Numbered from the stretch's first letter, positions 6,709 to 15,672 are shown. The stretch is 26,504 nucleotides of DNA from Alphaproteobacteria bacterium (GCA_900772625.1 CAAHEQ010000050.1:1-26504); one strand, 5' to 3'. The notes: a model not told the origin generated them from the letters alone. Program-made: numbers and translations.

Positions 6709-6709
6709 A

Positions 6710-7807
6710 ATGACGATGTTGCTTTATTTACTTTCGTTTATTGTAATTTTATCATTGGTCGTGATTGTGCACGAAGGCGGCCACTTTATGATGGCGCGCT
6801 TGTGCGGCGTGCAGGTTGAGGCTTTTTCTGTTGGTTTTGGCAAAAAGCTTTTGTCCCGAAAAGACAAGCATGGCACCGAGTGGCGCTTGTGCGCGATTCC
6901 GATGGGCGGATATGTGCAAATGCTGGGTGATGCTGATGCTGCCAGCGCGCAAAAAAGCACAAAAAAACTGTCACCAGAGCAAGAAAAAAAGACATTCTAT
7001 GCGCAACCCGTGTATAAAAGAGCCGCGATTATTTTCGCAGGTCCTTTTATGAACTATGTGTTTGCGGTGTTGATTTTTGCACTAGTCTTAGCAACGGTTG
7101 GCTATATCCGCGTTCCAGCAAAAGCGGGCGATGTGCTGCCCGATTCGGTGGCTGAGCAAGCGGGCATTTTAAAGGGTGATACTTTTGTGGCCGTTAATGG
7201 TAAGCCGATTGCGGATTTTACGGATTTAAAACGTGCTATTGTTGTTTCGACTTATGGCAAAACAATTGATTTGACGATTGAGCGGGACGGCAAACTTCTT
7301 CACTTGCAAGCAACGCCCAAGCTGGTTGGCGAGGATAAAATGCCACAGTTGGGTGTGGTCGCGGATATGAATGTCGAGCTGACGTACGAGCGTTATAACC
7401 CAATCGAGGCTGTTGGCAAAGCCGTCCAAATGGTGTGGCAAATTAACACAGATACACTTATTTATTTAAAGCAAATTATCACAGGGCAACGCAGTGCGTC
7501 TGAATTGCGCGGGCCTGTTGGCATTGCAGAGGCTTCGGGTGACGCGGCTAAAGGCGGTTGGTTTATGTTCGTTTTGTTCTTGGCGCAAGTGTCGATTGGC
7601 ATTGGGTTTGTGAACTTGCTGCCTGTGCCAATTTTGGACGGAGGACATTTGGCGTTTATGGCTTATGAAGCCGTTGCGCGCAAACCCGCCAGCGAAAAAG
7701 TGCAAGAGGCTTTATTAAAAGTAGGAATGGTATTGTTGCTTGCGTTGTTTGTATTTACTTTGTTTAAGGATATTCCGCGCGTGATTGGACGTGTGTTTGG
7801 ATTATAA
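6710..7807 (+). CDS. rseP: RIP site-2 zinc metalloprotease RseP
   Basis: Inner-membrane protease that cuts transmembrane segments, classically anti-sigma factors in envelope stress, and also clears signal-peptide remnants. The 365-residue protein has the zinc site H21-E-G-G-H25 in the first helix and the second metal motif L309-D-G311 in NLLPVPILDGGH. One PDZ domain is visible at about 140-205 (GDVLPDSVAEQAGILKGD). Escherichia coli RseP has two PDZ domains and about 450 residues, while single-PDZ forms of this length are usual in alphaproteobacteria. One base separates it from cdsA, and bamA follows after 11 bases. Confidence 0.96.
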   Translation: MTMLLYLLSFIVILSLVVIVHEGGHFMMARLCGVQVEAFSVGFGKKLLSRKDKHGTEWRLCAIPMGGYVQMLGDADAASAQKSTKKLSPEQEKKTFYAQPVYKRAAIIFAGPFMNYVFAVLIFALVLATVGYIRVPAKAGDVLPDSVAEQAGILKGDTFVAVNGKPIADFTDLKRAIVVSTYGKTIDLTIERDGKLLHLQATPKLVGEDKMPQLGVVADMNVELTYERYNPIEAVGKAVQMVWQINTDTLIYLKQIITGQRSASELRGPVGIAEASGDAAKGGWFMFVLFLAQVSIGIGFVNLLPVPILDGGHLAFMAYEAVARKPASEKVQEALLKVGMVLLLALFVFTLFKDIPRVIGRVFGL

Positions 7808-7818
7808 AAAGATATAAG

Positions 7819-10077
7819 ATGATGAAAAAGTTTGTATATACTCTTATCGTTTTTGGCTCACTGGCGAGCTTGGCACAAGCCGAAGTGATTGAAAAAATGC
7901 AAGTCAAAGGCAATCAGCGCCTTGAGGCAGAGACGATTTATTCATACTTGCCATTTGCCGTGGGCGATGATGTCAATACGGACGCGGTGAATAAAGCGAT
8001 AAAAGAGCTTTATAAAACGGGCTTTTTCAATGATGTTAAGATTGATTTAAAGGAATCTAGTGTTGTCATAGATGTCAATGAACGTCCCGCAATCAGCTCG
8101 ATTACATTCGAGGGCAATGATAAAGTCGATACAGATGTCCTAAAAGGTGAAGTGCAAATCAAGGTGCGTGACATTTATGTGCCGACAAAGGTGCAATCCG
8201 ATGTCGAGCGCATCAAGATGATTTATCAGCGGATGGGGCTTTTGAATGCAAAAGTCGAAGCCGTGACGGAGAACAAGCGGCGCAACCGTGTCGAGATTAT
8301 TTTCAAAATCTCGGAGGGTGATAAGAACTATATCGAAGACATTTCATTTGTCGGCAACAAAGCGTTTTCGTCCTCTGACCTGCGCGAGCAGATGATGAGC
8401 AAAACCAAACGCTGGTACCGCTTTTTTTCCAGCACGGATACGTTCGACCCTGACCGCTTGAATTACGATAAAGAGCTGCTGCGCCGCTATTATTTCCAAA
8501 AAGGCTATATTGATTTTGCGATTGATGATACGCAAGTTTCCCAAAATGCCGAGGGCAATTTCATCGTGAAGATGACGTTGAACGAGGGAAGACGCTATCG
8601 CTTGGGCAAAGTTGACATTAAGTCGAGTTTGGCAGGGCTTGACAAAGAAAAGCTCTTAAAGCAAATGGACTTAAAGCGAGGGCGCTTTTATCAGGCGTCT
8701 CAAATCGAAAGCGCCGTGCAAAAGCTGACGGACGAATTGGGTAAAGACGGCTATGCGTTTGTGGACGTCGAGCCCGAGCTGACGCGCAATGAAAAAACGG
8801 GCGTGGTCGATATTTCTTTTAAAGTACGAGAAGGGTCGCGTGTTTTCATCAACCGCATTAACATTTCGGGCAATTCCCGTACGCTTGATAAAGTTATTCG
8901 TCGCGAGTTTCGTGTGGCAGAAGGCGATCCGTTTAACACGGAAAAAATCAAACGTTCTCGTCAACGCATTGAAAACTTAGGCTATTTTGACAAAGTGGAT
9001 TTAAAGACGGTGCCCGTTCCGAATGCCCCCGATAAAACGGACTTGGCTGTTGATGTTTCCGAAAAATCAACAGGTGCATTTAACATTGGCATCGGGTGGT
9101 CGACTTATGACGGCATTATGTTTGAAGTTGGCATTCAAGAGCGCAACTTTTTGGGTACAGGCAACATCGTTGGCATTTCGGCGTCTACCTCCGACAGCGA
9201 AACACAGGTTGATTTAAGTTTGACTAACCCATACTTTATGGACATGCCACTTTTAGCGGGCGTAGATGTGTATCACATTATGCACGATTACACGGATGAC
9301 AGCTCGTACAAATCGCGCACCAGCGGTGGCGCTTTGCGTTTTGGTTGGGATTATACAGAACGTTTGAGCCAAACAGCCAAGTACACCCTTCAAAGCGATA
9401 ATGTCACTCAAGTGGATGCAGACGCGTCTTTGTACATTAAAAAGCAACAAGGTAAGCGCAGCACATCAATGTTGGGTGAAGTATTGAGTTATGATACGCG
9501 CGACAGCGTGATTAACCCAACGCAAGGCTTTGTTTCCTCTTGGGGCATAGACGTGGCGGGTTTGGGCGGTGATACACGTTTTGTGCGTACAAACTTGTCG
9601 GCGACAAAGTATTTTGAAATTATTGATAAATGGGTGTTAAGCTTGAATGCCTCAGGTGGCATTATTCACGGCTTGAATCAAGATGTGCGTATTAACAATG
9701 CCTATTATTTGGGCGGTGCAAACTTGCGCGGTTTTGAATCGGGTGGTGTCGGCGCACGTGATAAACAAACGGACGACTCGCTGGGTGGTAATTGGCGCGT
9801 GACGGCAACAGCTCAGCTGATGTTCCCGCTGGGCTTGCCAGAAGAGTTTGGCCTGCGCGGTAAAATCTTTGCAGATGCTGGTACGCTCGGCAAGCCCGAT
9901 GACATCGATAATTGGGACGATGTGTGGTATTCGTCAAAGATCAGAGCCTCGGTCGGTGTCGGTTTGCTGTGGCGTTCGCCTATGGGGCCGATTAACATCG
10001 ACTTTGGTTTCCCTGTGATGAAAGAGCCGTATGATAAAAAAGAAGTCTTCCGTTTGAACTTTGGGTCGGGGTTCTAG
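7819..10077 (+). CDS. bamA: Outer membrane protein assembly factor BamA
   Basis: Central Omp85 component that inserts beta-barrel proteins into the outer membrane. The 752-residue protein has a signal peptide of about 21 residues cut at AQA before EV. POTRA repeats span about 22-420 (motifs such as FEGNDKVDTDVL and ISGNSRTLDKVIRREF), followed by a 16-strand barrel. The conserved loop-6 motif is L636-R-G-F639, and the protein ends in phenylalanine (GSGF), the outer-membrane C-signature. The start could be either of two adjacent ATGs (7819 or 7822). There is no clear Shine-Dalgarno, so translation may be coupled to rseP. Confidence 0.97.
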   Translation: MMKKFVYTLIVFGSLASLAQAEVIEKMQVKGNQRLEAETIYSYLPFAVGDDVNTDAVNKAIKELYKTGFFNDVKIDLKESSVVIDVNERPAISSITFEGNDKVDTDVLKGEVQIKVRDIYVPTKVQSDVERIKMIYQRMGLLNAKVEAVTENKRRNRVEIIFKISEGDKNYIEDISFVGNKAFSSSDLREQMMSKTKRWYRFFSSTDTFDPDRLNYDKELLRRYYFQKGYIDFAIDDTQVSQNAEGNFIVKMTLNEGRRYRLGKVDIKSSLAGLDKEKLLKQMDLKRGRFYQASQIESAVQKLTDELGKDGYAFVDVEPELTRNEKTGVVDISFKVREGSRVFINRINISGNSRTLDKVIRREFRVAEGDPFNTEKIKRSRQRIENLGYFDKVDLKTVPVPNAPDKTDLAVDVSEKSTGAFNIGIGWSTYDGIMFEVGIQERNFLGTGNIVGISASTSDSETQVDLSLTNPYFMDMPLLAGVDVYHIMHDYTDDSSYKSRTSGGALRFGWDYTERLSQTAKYTLQSDNVTQVDADASLYIKKQQGKRSTSMLGEVLSYDTRDSVINPTQGFVSSWGIDVAGLGGDTRFVRTNLSATKYFEIIDKWVLSLNASGGIIHGLNQDVRINNAYYLGGANLRGFESGGVGARDKQTDDSLGGNWRVTATAQLMFPLGLPEEFGLRGKIFADAGTLGKPDDIDNWDDVWYSSKIRASVGVGLLWRSPMGPINIDFGFPVMKEPYDKKEVFRLNFGSGF

Positions 10078-10081
10078 GTCA

Positions 10082-10690
10082 ATGAAGAAAAGCTATTTTA
10101 AAAAGTTTGCAAATGTTTTAAGCTCTTTGTCAGCACACCGCTTTTTACTTGCGATTGTGTTGCTGGTGGTATTTGTAATGGGCGTTATGCTGCCGCGCCA
10201 GCCCGACTCTGTGGGAGTTGTAGATTTGACGCGCGTTTACCAGCAGTCAAAGGCTTTTGCACAAATCCGTCAAGAACAAACAGAGCTGGAAGATATGTGG
10301 CGCTTGGAGGCGGCCAATCAAAAGTCAAAGCTTGAAGCCGAAGATAAAGAGTTGTCGCGAAAAAAACGCCGTCTTAAAAAAATCGTATTCGATCGAAAAG
10401 TCGCGGATTTAAAGTTGCGCATTTTGGATTTTCAAAATCAACAAATGGCACGGTTGGATTTAATTCGTTATCGCGTGGCACAGATTATGCAATCGCTTGA
10501 AAAGCAAACGCAACCTTTGTTGGCGCAAGTTGCCCAAAACAGAAAGTTAAGATTAGTTGTGCCCTTGTCTGCAACGCTGTATAGCCAGCGCGCAATTGAC
10601 ATAACCGATGATGTTATCGTGGCGTTGGATGAAGCTTTTGCCAATGGGCAATTAACAGGTTTACAAATAGTACTAGATGAAGGAGAATAA
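10082..10690 (+). CDS. OmpH/Skp-family protein, apparently membrane-anchored
   Basis: A 202-residue protein of the Skp/OmpH class, periplasmic holdases for unfolded outer-membrane proteins. The family core begins at VGVVDLTRVYQQSKAF (about 44-59), followed by a long charged alpha-helical arm (about 60-150) and the C-terminal strand and helix region (RLRLVV-like, then ITDDVIVALD). The hydrophobic segment at 21-37 is preceded by a 20-residue basic region and lacks an AxA cleavage site, so it may stay as an N-terminal anchor rather than be a cleaved signal. A longer reading from 10061 would overlap bamA and has no support. The ATG at 10082 follows the bamA stop by four bases. Its position between bamA and lpxD is the classic one for skp. 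Confidence 0.88.
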   Translation: MKKSYFKKFANVLSSLSAHRFLLAIVLLVVFVMGVMLPRQPDSVGVVDLTRVYQQSKAFAQIRQEQTELEDMWRLEAANQKSKLEAEDKELSRKKRRLKKIVFDRKVADLKLRILDFQNQQMARLDLIRYRVAQIMQSLEKQTQPLLAQVAQNRKLRLVVPLSATLYSQRAIDITDDVIVALDEAFANGQLTGLQIVLDEGE

Positions 10691-10693
10691 ATT

Positions 10694-11740
10694 ATGGCAG
10701 ATAGTCGTTTTTTTAAAAAAGCAGGTCCTTTTACATTAAAGCAAATCGCTGAGAAAAGCGAATGCAAGCTCGCCGAGGGCGTCAATCCCGATCTTGTGAT
10801 TACAGATGTGCAAGGCTTGGATAACGCGGGCGAGGGTGACTTAACATGGGCATTTATTGCCTCGGTCAGGGACAGCTTGCAAAAGACAAAAGCCAGTGCC
10901 GTTATTACAAATGACAAGTTTGCACCGCTTGCGCCCGAGGGTGTGGCTGTGTTGCTTTCAAACGATCCGCACCGTTCATATGGACTGGCGGCACAAATGT
11001 TCTATCCAACCATTCAAAAAGGTGGCATTTCGGACAAAGCCAACATTGACAAAACGGCAACTTTGGGCGAGGGCTGCCGCGTTGATGCGGGAGCATTTAT
11101 TGGCGCTAATGTCAAGCTGGGTAAAAACTGTTGGATTCAACCGAATGCGACTATTTTGGACGGCGTAGAAATGGGTGATGACTGTATTGTCGGTGCGAAT
11201 GCGTCCGTCAGCCATTGCATTGCGGGCAACAAAGTTTATATTTATGCGGGTTGCCGCGTGGGCCAAGATGGCTTTGGTTTTGCGATGGGGATTTTGGGAC
11301 CAACTAAAGTGCCACAGCTCGGCCGCGTGATGATTGGCAATGATGTTGAAATCGGCGCAAACACAACGGTTGACAGAGGCGCTATGGGCGATACAGTTAT
11401 TGGTGATGGCTGTCGTATTGATAACTTATGCCAAATCGCGCACAATGTGAAGTTGGGCTCGTGCTGCGTAATCGTCTCGCAAGTCGGTATTGCGGGCTCG
11501 TGCGAGTTCGGTGACTATGTAGTCGCGGGCGGGCAATCTGGCTTTGCGGGGCATTTAAAGATTGCCTCGATGACGCAAATTGCTGCACAAAGTGGCGTGA
11601 TGAAGGATACGAATATGGGTGATGTCTTAATTGGCGCGCCAGCCATTCCTCACCACGATTTTATGCGTCAAAATATAATTTTGCAACGTTTGGTGAAAGA
11701 ATCCAGAAAGGGAAAGAAAAATGTCGGATCAAATGATTAA
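10694..11740 (+). CDS. lpxD: UDP-3-O-acylglucosamine N-acyltransferase
   Basis: Third acylation enzyme of lipid A synthesis: adds a hydroxyacyl chain from ACP to the 2-amine of UDP-3-O-acylglucosamine, in the cytosol. The 348-residue protein has the N-terminal uridine-binding domain (about 1-105) and then left-handed beta-helix hexapeptide repeats (about 110-300). The catalytic histidine is H250 in LCQIAHNVKLG. The C-terminal helix (about 310-345) ends in lysine-rich residues. Three bases separate its start from the Skp-like stop. Its last 20 bases overlap fabZ in another frame. Confidence 0.97.
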   Translation: MADSRFFKKAGPFTLKQIAEKSECKLAEGVNPDLVITDVQGLDNAGEGDLTWAFIASVRDSLQKTKASAVITNDKFAPLAPEGVAVLLSNDPHRSYGLAAQMFYPTIQKGGISDKANIDKTATLGEGCRVDAGAFIGANVKLGKNCWIQPNATILDGVEMGDDCIVGANASVSHCIAGNKVYIYAGCRVGQDGFGFAMGILGPTKVPQLGRVMIGNDVEIGANTTVDRGAMGDTVIGDGCRIDNLCQIAHNVKLGSCCVIVSQVGIAGSCEFGDYVVAGGQSGFAGHLKIASMTQIAAQSGVMKDTNMGDVLIGAPAIPHHDFMRQNIILQRLVKESRKGKKNVGSND

Positions 11741-12182
11741 AGAAATAGGTATTTTGGAAGTAATGGCAATGTTGCCACATCGTCCACCGTTTTTGATGAT
11801 TGATAGGCTCAAAGACGTTGTCCCAGGAAAAAGTGGCACAGGCGTTAAAAACGTTTCAATAAACGAGCCTTTTTTTGAGGGACACTTTCCAAATAATCCG
11901 ATTATGCCAGGCGTGTTGCAAATCGAAGCGATGGCGCAAACGGCGGGCGTTGTGATTATTTCGGCCTATCCAAAAGAAGAAGCTCATAAAAAAGGCGTTT
12001 TGTTTATGACGGTCGACAATGTGAAGTTCAGAAAAACGGTTGTCCCTGGTGACATACTGGAAATGAAAGTCGAGCTGATCCAAAACTTTAAAAACGTTTA
12101 CAAGTTCAAAGGTGAAGCATTTGTGGACGCCAAGAAAGTTTCAGAAGCTGTGTTCAGCGCGATGATTATAGATAAAGAATAA
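11721..12182 (+). CDS. fabZ: 3-hydroxyacyl-ACP dehydratase FabZ
   Basis: Hot-dog-fold dehydratase of fatty acid elongation. It competes with LpxA and LpxD for hydroxyacyl-ACP, which is why it sits among the lpx genes. The 153-residue protein shows LPHRPPFLMIDR (18-29), the catalytic H55 in FEGHFPNNPIMPG and E69 in LQIEAMAQ. The ATG overlaps the end of lpxD by 20 bases and has an AAAGGGAAAG purine run just before it. The tail is the usual VxDxKKVSEAxFSAMI. Confidence 0.97.
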   Translation: MSDQMIKEIGILEVMAMLPHRPPFLMIDRLKDVVPGKSGTGVKNVSINEPFFEGHFPNNPIMPGVLQIEAMAQTAGVVIISAYPKEEAHKKGVLFMTVDNVKFRKTVVPGDILEMKVELIQNFKNVYKFKGEAFVDAKKVSEAVFSAMIIDKE

Positions 12183-12194
12183 AGGAAAAGATAA

Positions 12195-12998
12195 ATGACA
12201 AAAATACACCCTACAGCCATTGTTGATGCAAAAGCTCAAATCGCTGATGATGTTCAAATCGGTCCATACTGCACAGTCGGTCCTCATGTGAAAATGGACA
12301 GCGGCTGCCGTCTTATTTCGCACGTTGTCGTGGACGGTTGCACAACAATCGGTAAACGCAACACAATGTATCCATTTTCGGCAATCGGGACGCTTGCGCA
12401 ACATAAACGCAGCCACGCGCTGGATGCTCAACTTGTTATCGGCGATGACAATACTTTCCGCGAACACGTTACGGCGCATGTCGGATCGGAAGTCGACAAC
12501 AACATCACAATTATAGGCAATCGCAATTTGTTTTTGGTTGCGTCCCACATCGCGCACGATTGCGTTTTAGGGGATGATATTGTGATGAGCAACAATGCGA
12601 CTTTGGCAGGTCACGTTCATGTGGAAGATCGTGCAATAATCGGTGGCTTGTCGGCGGTGCTGCAATTCTGTCGTATTGGTAAAGGTGCGATGATTGGCGG
12701 TATGTGCGGTATCAGTCAAGATGTGATTCCATACGGTATTGTGATGGGCGGCTATCGCGCGCCGTTGGAGGGTTTAAACTTGGTAGGTTTGCGCCGTGCA
12801 AATATTGACAACAGCTTGATTTTTGGTTTGCAAAAAGCCTATAAGGATTTGTTCTTTGATAAAGAAAAAAACTTTGCGGACAGAATTGAGGCGATTGCGA
12901 ATAATCCAGCCTACGCGCAAAATCCGCTTGTGCAAGATGTGATTGCTTTTGTCAAAAAGCCATCTAAATATAATATTTTGCAACCAAAGGAGAAATAA
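12195..12998 (+). CDS. lpxA: UDP-GlcNAc O-acyltransferase
   Basis: First committed enzyme position of lipid A synthesis: transfers a hydroxyacyl chain from ACP to the 3-OH of UDP-GlcNAc. The 267-residue protein starts with hexapeptide repeats (IHPTAIVDAKAQIADDVQIG). It carries the catalytic H121 in SHIAHDC, NNATLAGH, and GGLSAVLQFCRIG, and ends with the helical C-terminal domain (about 195-265) used in substrate binding and trimer formation. The chain length of the acyl group cannot be read safely by eye. It sits 12 bases after fabZ with AAAGGAAAAG before its ATG. Confidence 0.97.
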   Translation: MTKIHPTAIVDAKAQIADDVQIGPYCTVGPHVKMDSGCRLISHVVVDGCTTIGKRNTMYPFSAIGTLAQHKRSHALDAQLVIGDDNTFREHVTAHVGSEVDNNITIIGNRNLFLVASHIAHDCVLGDDIVMSNNATLAGHVHVEDRAIIGGLSAVLQFCRIGKGAMIGGMCGISQDVIPYGIVMGGYRAPLEGLNLVGLRRANIDNSLIFGLQKAYKDLFFDKEKNFADRIEAIANNPAYAQNPLVQDVIAFVKKPSKYNILQPKEK

Positions 12999-13001
12999 AA
13001 G

Positions 13002-13838
13002 ATGAAAAAACTCGGGATTGTGGCGGGTAAAGGACAGCTACCGTTAATGTTGATTAAAGCTTGTCAGGAGCAACACAGACCTTTTTATGTGTTGGCTTTG
13101 AAAGAACATGCCCAGCCCGAGCTGTATTCTGATGATTTGCCAATTTCGTGGATACGCTTGGGTGACGTTGGCAAAGGCTTTAAGATTGCCAAAGACAACG
13201 GAGTCGAGGAAATTGTTATGATTGGCGCGGTACGCCGTCCGACTTTTTCCCAGCTCAGACCCGACTGGCGTGCGGTTAAGTTTTTTGCAAAAGCGGGCTT
13301 GAAAGCGTTGGGTGATGACGGGATTTTAAAGGCCGCGATTAGCGAAATTGAAAAAGAAGGCTTAACCGTCATTGGGGCGGATACGATTTTAAAAGACTCG
13401 CTTTCCACATTGGGGCTTTATGGTAAAGTCAAGCCAAACAAGCAAGCTTTAAAAGACATTGCAAAGGGCTATCAAGTGGCCAAAATCTTGGGACAAGCCG
13501 ATGTCGGACAATCGATAGTCGTGGCTGACGGGCTTGTTTTGGGGGTCGAGGCGATTGAGGGCACAGACGCGCTGATTATGCGTTGTGCAGCGCTGGCGCG
13601 TTCGTCCGTCAAACCTGTGCTGATCAAAGTGAAAAAACCAACGCAAGAGCAACGGGTTGACTTGCCAACCATCGGCGTGCAAACGATTGAAAACGCGTAT
13701 GTATCTGGATTTGCTGGCATTGCTGTGGAAGCGGGTTGTGCTTTCGTGGTTGATTCAAAGGCGGTCACAGATAAAGCAAATGAGCTGGGTTTGTTTGTCA
13801 TAGGGATTGATGAAGAATGTCTCAAGAACGCCGATTAA
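13002..13838 (+). CDS. lpxI: UDP-2,3-diacylglucosamine pyrophosphatase LpxI
   Basis: Hydrolyses UDP-2,3-diacylglucosamine to lipid X and UMP. LpxI is the alphaproteobacterial replacement for LpxH and attacks the other phosphorus. The 278-residue protein begins with the family motif GIVAGKGQLPLML (5-17) and has IGAVRRP (about 75-81), GADTILKD (about 124-131) and the C-terminal domain with VxDGLVLGVEAIEGTD. It starts three bases after lpxA stops and its last 22 bases overlap lpxB. This gene is one of the clearest taxonomic clues in the window. Confidence 0.96.
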   Translation: MKKLGIVAGKGQLPLMLIKACQEQHRPFYVLALKEHAQPELYSDDLPISWIRLGDVGKGFKIAKDNGVEEIVMIGAVRRPTFSQLRPDWRAVKFFAKAGLKALGDDGILKAAISEIEKEGLTVIGADTILKDSLSTLGLYGKVKPNKQALKDIAKGYQVAKILGQADVGQSIVVADGLVLGVEAIEGTDALIMRCAALARSSVKPVLIKVKKPTQEQRVDLPTIGVQTIENAYVSGFAGIAVEAGCAFVVDSKAVTDKANELGLFVIGIDEECLKNAD

Positions 13839-14989
13839 AAATTTATATGGTGACGGGCGAACCGTCTGGGGATTTATTAGGTTCGCGTTTAATGCACGCG
13901 CTGAAAAATGAGGCGGATGTTTCATTTGCAGGCGTGGGCGGTGAAAGTATGCAAGCTGAAGGAATGGAAACATTGTTTCCTATTTCGGATTTGGCGGTAA
14001 TGGGCATATTCGAGGTTATTCCGCACTTGCCCAAAATCTTGGGTCGCATCAAGCAAACATTGGACGATATCGAAGCCCAAAAACCAGACATTGTGGTGAC
14101 GGTGGACAGCTGGAGCTTTTCAAAACAGATTCATTTAGGGCTGATTAAGCGCGGGATTAAAGTGCCTCATATTCACTATGTCGCGCCACAAGTGTGGGCG
14201 TGGAAATCATCGCGCGCCAAGCAAATCAAAAAGTGGGTTGATCATTTGTTAATGTTGTTGCCGTTCGAGGCAAAATACTTTGCGCCCTATGGCGTAGCAT
14301 ATACTTATGTCGGTCACCCCGTTATTGAGGGCGGCTCGGACAAAGGCAATGCTGCGCGTTTCGTGACGATGCACAATTTGTCGCAAAAGGATTTTATTTT
14401 GACGATCCTGCCTGGTTCGCGTAAAACAGAGATTAAATACTTGCTGCCCGTGTTTGAGCAAGTGGTGGAAAAAATGGCTCAACTTCACCCGAACTTGAAA
14501 GTCGTTTTGCCGACCGTTGAGACCGTCAAGGATAAAATTGAAAAAGCCATTGCGCATTGGAAAGTGCCTGTGTTAATCGTGACGGGAGAAATGGCGCGCT
14601 ATGATGCTTTTGCGGCATCAACGATGGCGCTGGCGGCGTCAGGGACGGTGAGCTTAGAGCTGGCAATGGCGGGCACGCCGCACATCATTGCATACAAAAT
14701 GAACAAGCTGACGGGTTGGGTTGCGGGCTATTTATTGCGCAAGAAAATCAAGTATGTGAACCTAATCAATATCTTATCGGACGAGCAAATAATTCCAGAA
14801 TGTTTACAAGATGCTTGCAATTTGGATAAAATTATGCTTGAATTGGATAAGTTGCAAGGTCAAGGTGGCGAGGTTCAAATGCAAAAGGCGCGCAAAGCGT
14901 TGGAAATGTTGGGCGCTGGCGAGGCTTTGACACCCAGCCAAAAAGCAGCAAAGGAAGTTTTGAAAATAATAAAAGCAAGTACAAAATGA
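13817..14989 (+). CDS. lpxB: Lipid-A-disaccharide synthase
   Basis: Family GT19 enzyme that joins lipid X and UDP-2,3-diacylglucosamine to form the lipid A disaccharide, at the inner face of the membrane. The 390-residue protein has the diagnostic GEPSGD at 14-19, GVGGESMQAEGM, HYVAPQVWAWKSSR, and PGSRKTEIKYLLPVF. The segment ASGTVSLELAMAGTPHI marks the nucleotide-sugar domain. It begins 22 bases inside lpxI and its stop shares bases with the next start (ATGA). The lipid A genes end here: lpxC, lpxK and kdtA are not in the window. Confidence 0.97.
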   Translation: MSQERRLKIYMVTGEPSGDLLGSRLMHALKNEADVSFAGVGGESMQAEGMETLFPISDLAVMGIFEVIPHLPKILGRIKQTLDDIEAQKPDIVVTVDSWSFSKQIHLGLIKRGIKVPHIHYVAPQVWAWKSSRAKQIKKWVDHLLMLLPFEAKYFAPYGVAYTYVGHPVIEGGSDKGNAARFVTMHNLSQKDFILTILPGSRKTEIKYLLPVFEQVVEKMAQLHPNLKVVLPTVETVKDKIEKAIAHWKVPVLIVTGEMARYDAFAASTMALAASGTVSLELAMAGTPHIIAYKMNKLTGWVAGYLLRKKIKYVNLINILSDEQIIPECLQDACNLDKIMLELDKLQGQGGEVQMQKARKALEMLGAGEALTPSQKAAKEVLKIIKASTK

Positions 14990-15672
14990 AATTAGTGAGC
15001 AAACATTGTACCTTATATCATTACCCGTTGTGCCCGTTTTCGCGCACAGTGCGCTTGTGCTTATATGAAAAAAACATCTCGTACGTGCTTGTGTTCGAAA
15101 AGCCGTGGGAGCGCCGAATCGATTTTTTAAAGCTTAATCCAGCGGGCACAGTGCCTGTGTTTGAAGACGAGGACGGTACGATTTTGTCGGACTATCGCGC
15201 GATATGCGAGTATTTAAATGAAACGCGTGTAGGATTGGAATTGTTGGGCGATACGCCGACTTTTCGCGCTGAGGTCAGACGGCTTGTGGGTTGGTTCGAT
15301 CGCCTGTTTTATCCCGAGGTATATGAAACTCTGGTTCAGCAAAAGGCGCTTAAACGCTTGCAAGGCAAAAGCGATCCAAACACCAGCATTATGCAAATCG
15401 GCCGTCAAAACTTAAAGCGTCATTTGGCGTATGTCGAATGGCTGTGCGAACGCCGTTCGTGGCTTGCAGGAGGGCAAATATCGCTGGCAGACTTGAATGC
15501 GGCGGCGCATTTGTCTGTGTTGGACTATTTGGCCGAGATAAATTGGGATATGTATCCTGAAACAAAATCGTGGTATTCAAAAATAAAATCGCGTCCTTCA
15601 TTTCAGTTCTTGCTAAATGAAAGATTAGCTGGTATAATACCGCCAGAAAATTATTCGAATTTGGATTTCTAA
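14986..15672 (+). CDS. Glutathione S-transferase family protein
   Basis: A 228-residue cytosolic protein with a thioredoxin-like N-terminal domain (about 8-85) and an all-helical GST C-terminal domain (about 95-220). The N-terminal motif is C16-P-F-S19, a possible thiol active site. NPAGTVPVF carries the cis-proline and LSDYRAICEYL is the glutathione-binding segment. It resembles the GST/glutaredoxin-like proteins related to SspA, but I cannot name a substrate. Its ATG overlaps the lpxB stop (ATGA), so it is coupled to lipid A synthesis. Its 3' end contains a strong promoter-like sequence (15610-15638). Confidence 0.9.
   Translation: MKLVSKHCTLYHYPLCPFSRTVRLCLYEKNISYVLVFEKPWERRIDFLKLNPAGTVPVFEDEDGTILSDYRAICEYLNETRVGLELLGDTPTFRAEVRRLVGWFDRLFYPEVYETLVQQKALKRLQGKSDPNTSIMQIGRQNLKRHLAYVEWLCERRSWLAGGQISLADLNAAAHLSVLDYLAEINWDMYPETKSWYSKIKSRPSFQFLLNERLAGIIPPENYSNLDF
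15610..15638 (+). promoter_or_regulatory. Internal extended -10 promoter within the GST gene
   Basis: TTGCTA (15610-15615) and a perfect TATAAT (15633-15638) are 17 bases apart. The spacer ends in TGG, making TGnTATAAT. It would start near 15645, inside the GST gene and about 45 bases before the lipoprotein gene, so the distal half of the operon may be transcribed separately. Confidence 0.55.

Noticed and set aside
10061..10081. Start of the Skp-like gene at 10061 inside bamA
   Set aside because: No ribosome site, and the extra residues just mirror bamA sequence; the ATG at 10082 gives a basic N-terminus before the hydrophobic segment.
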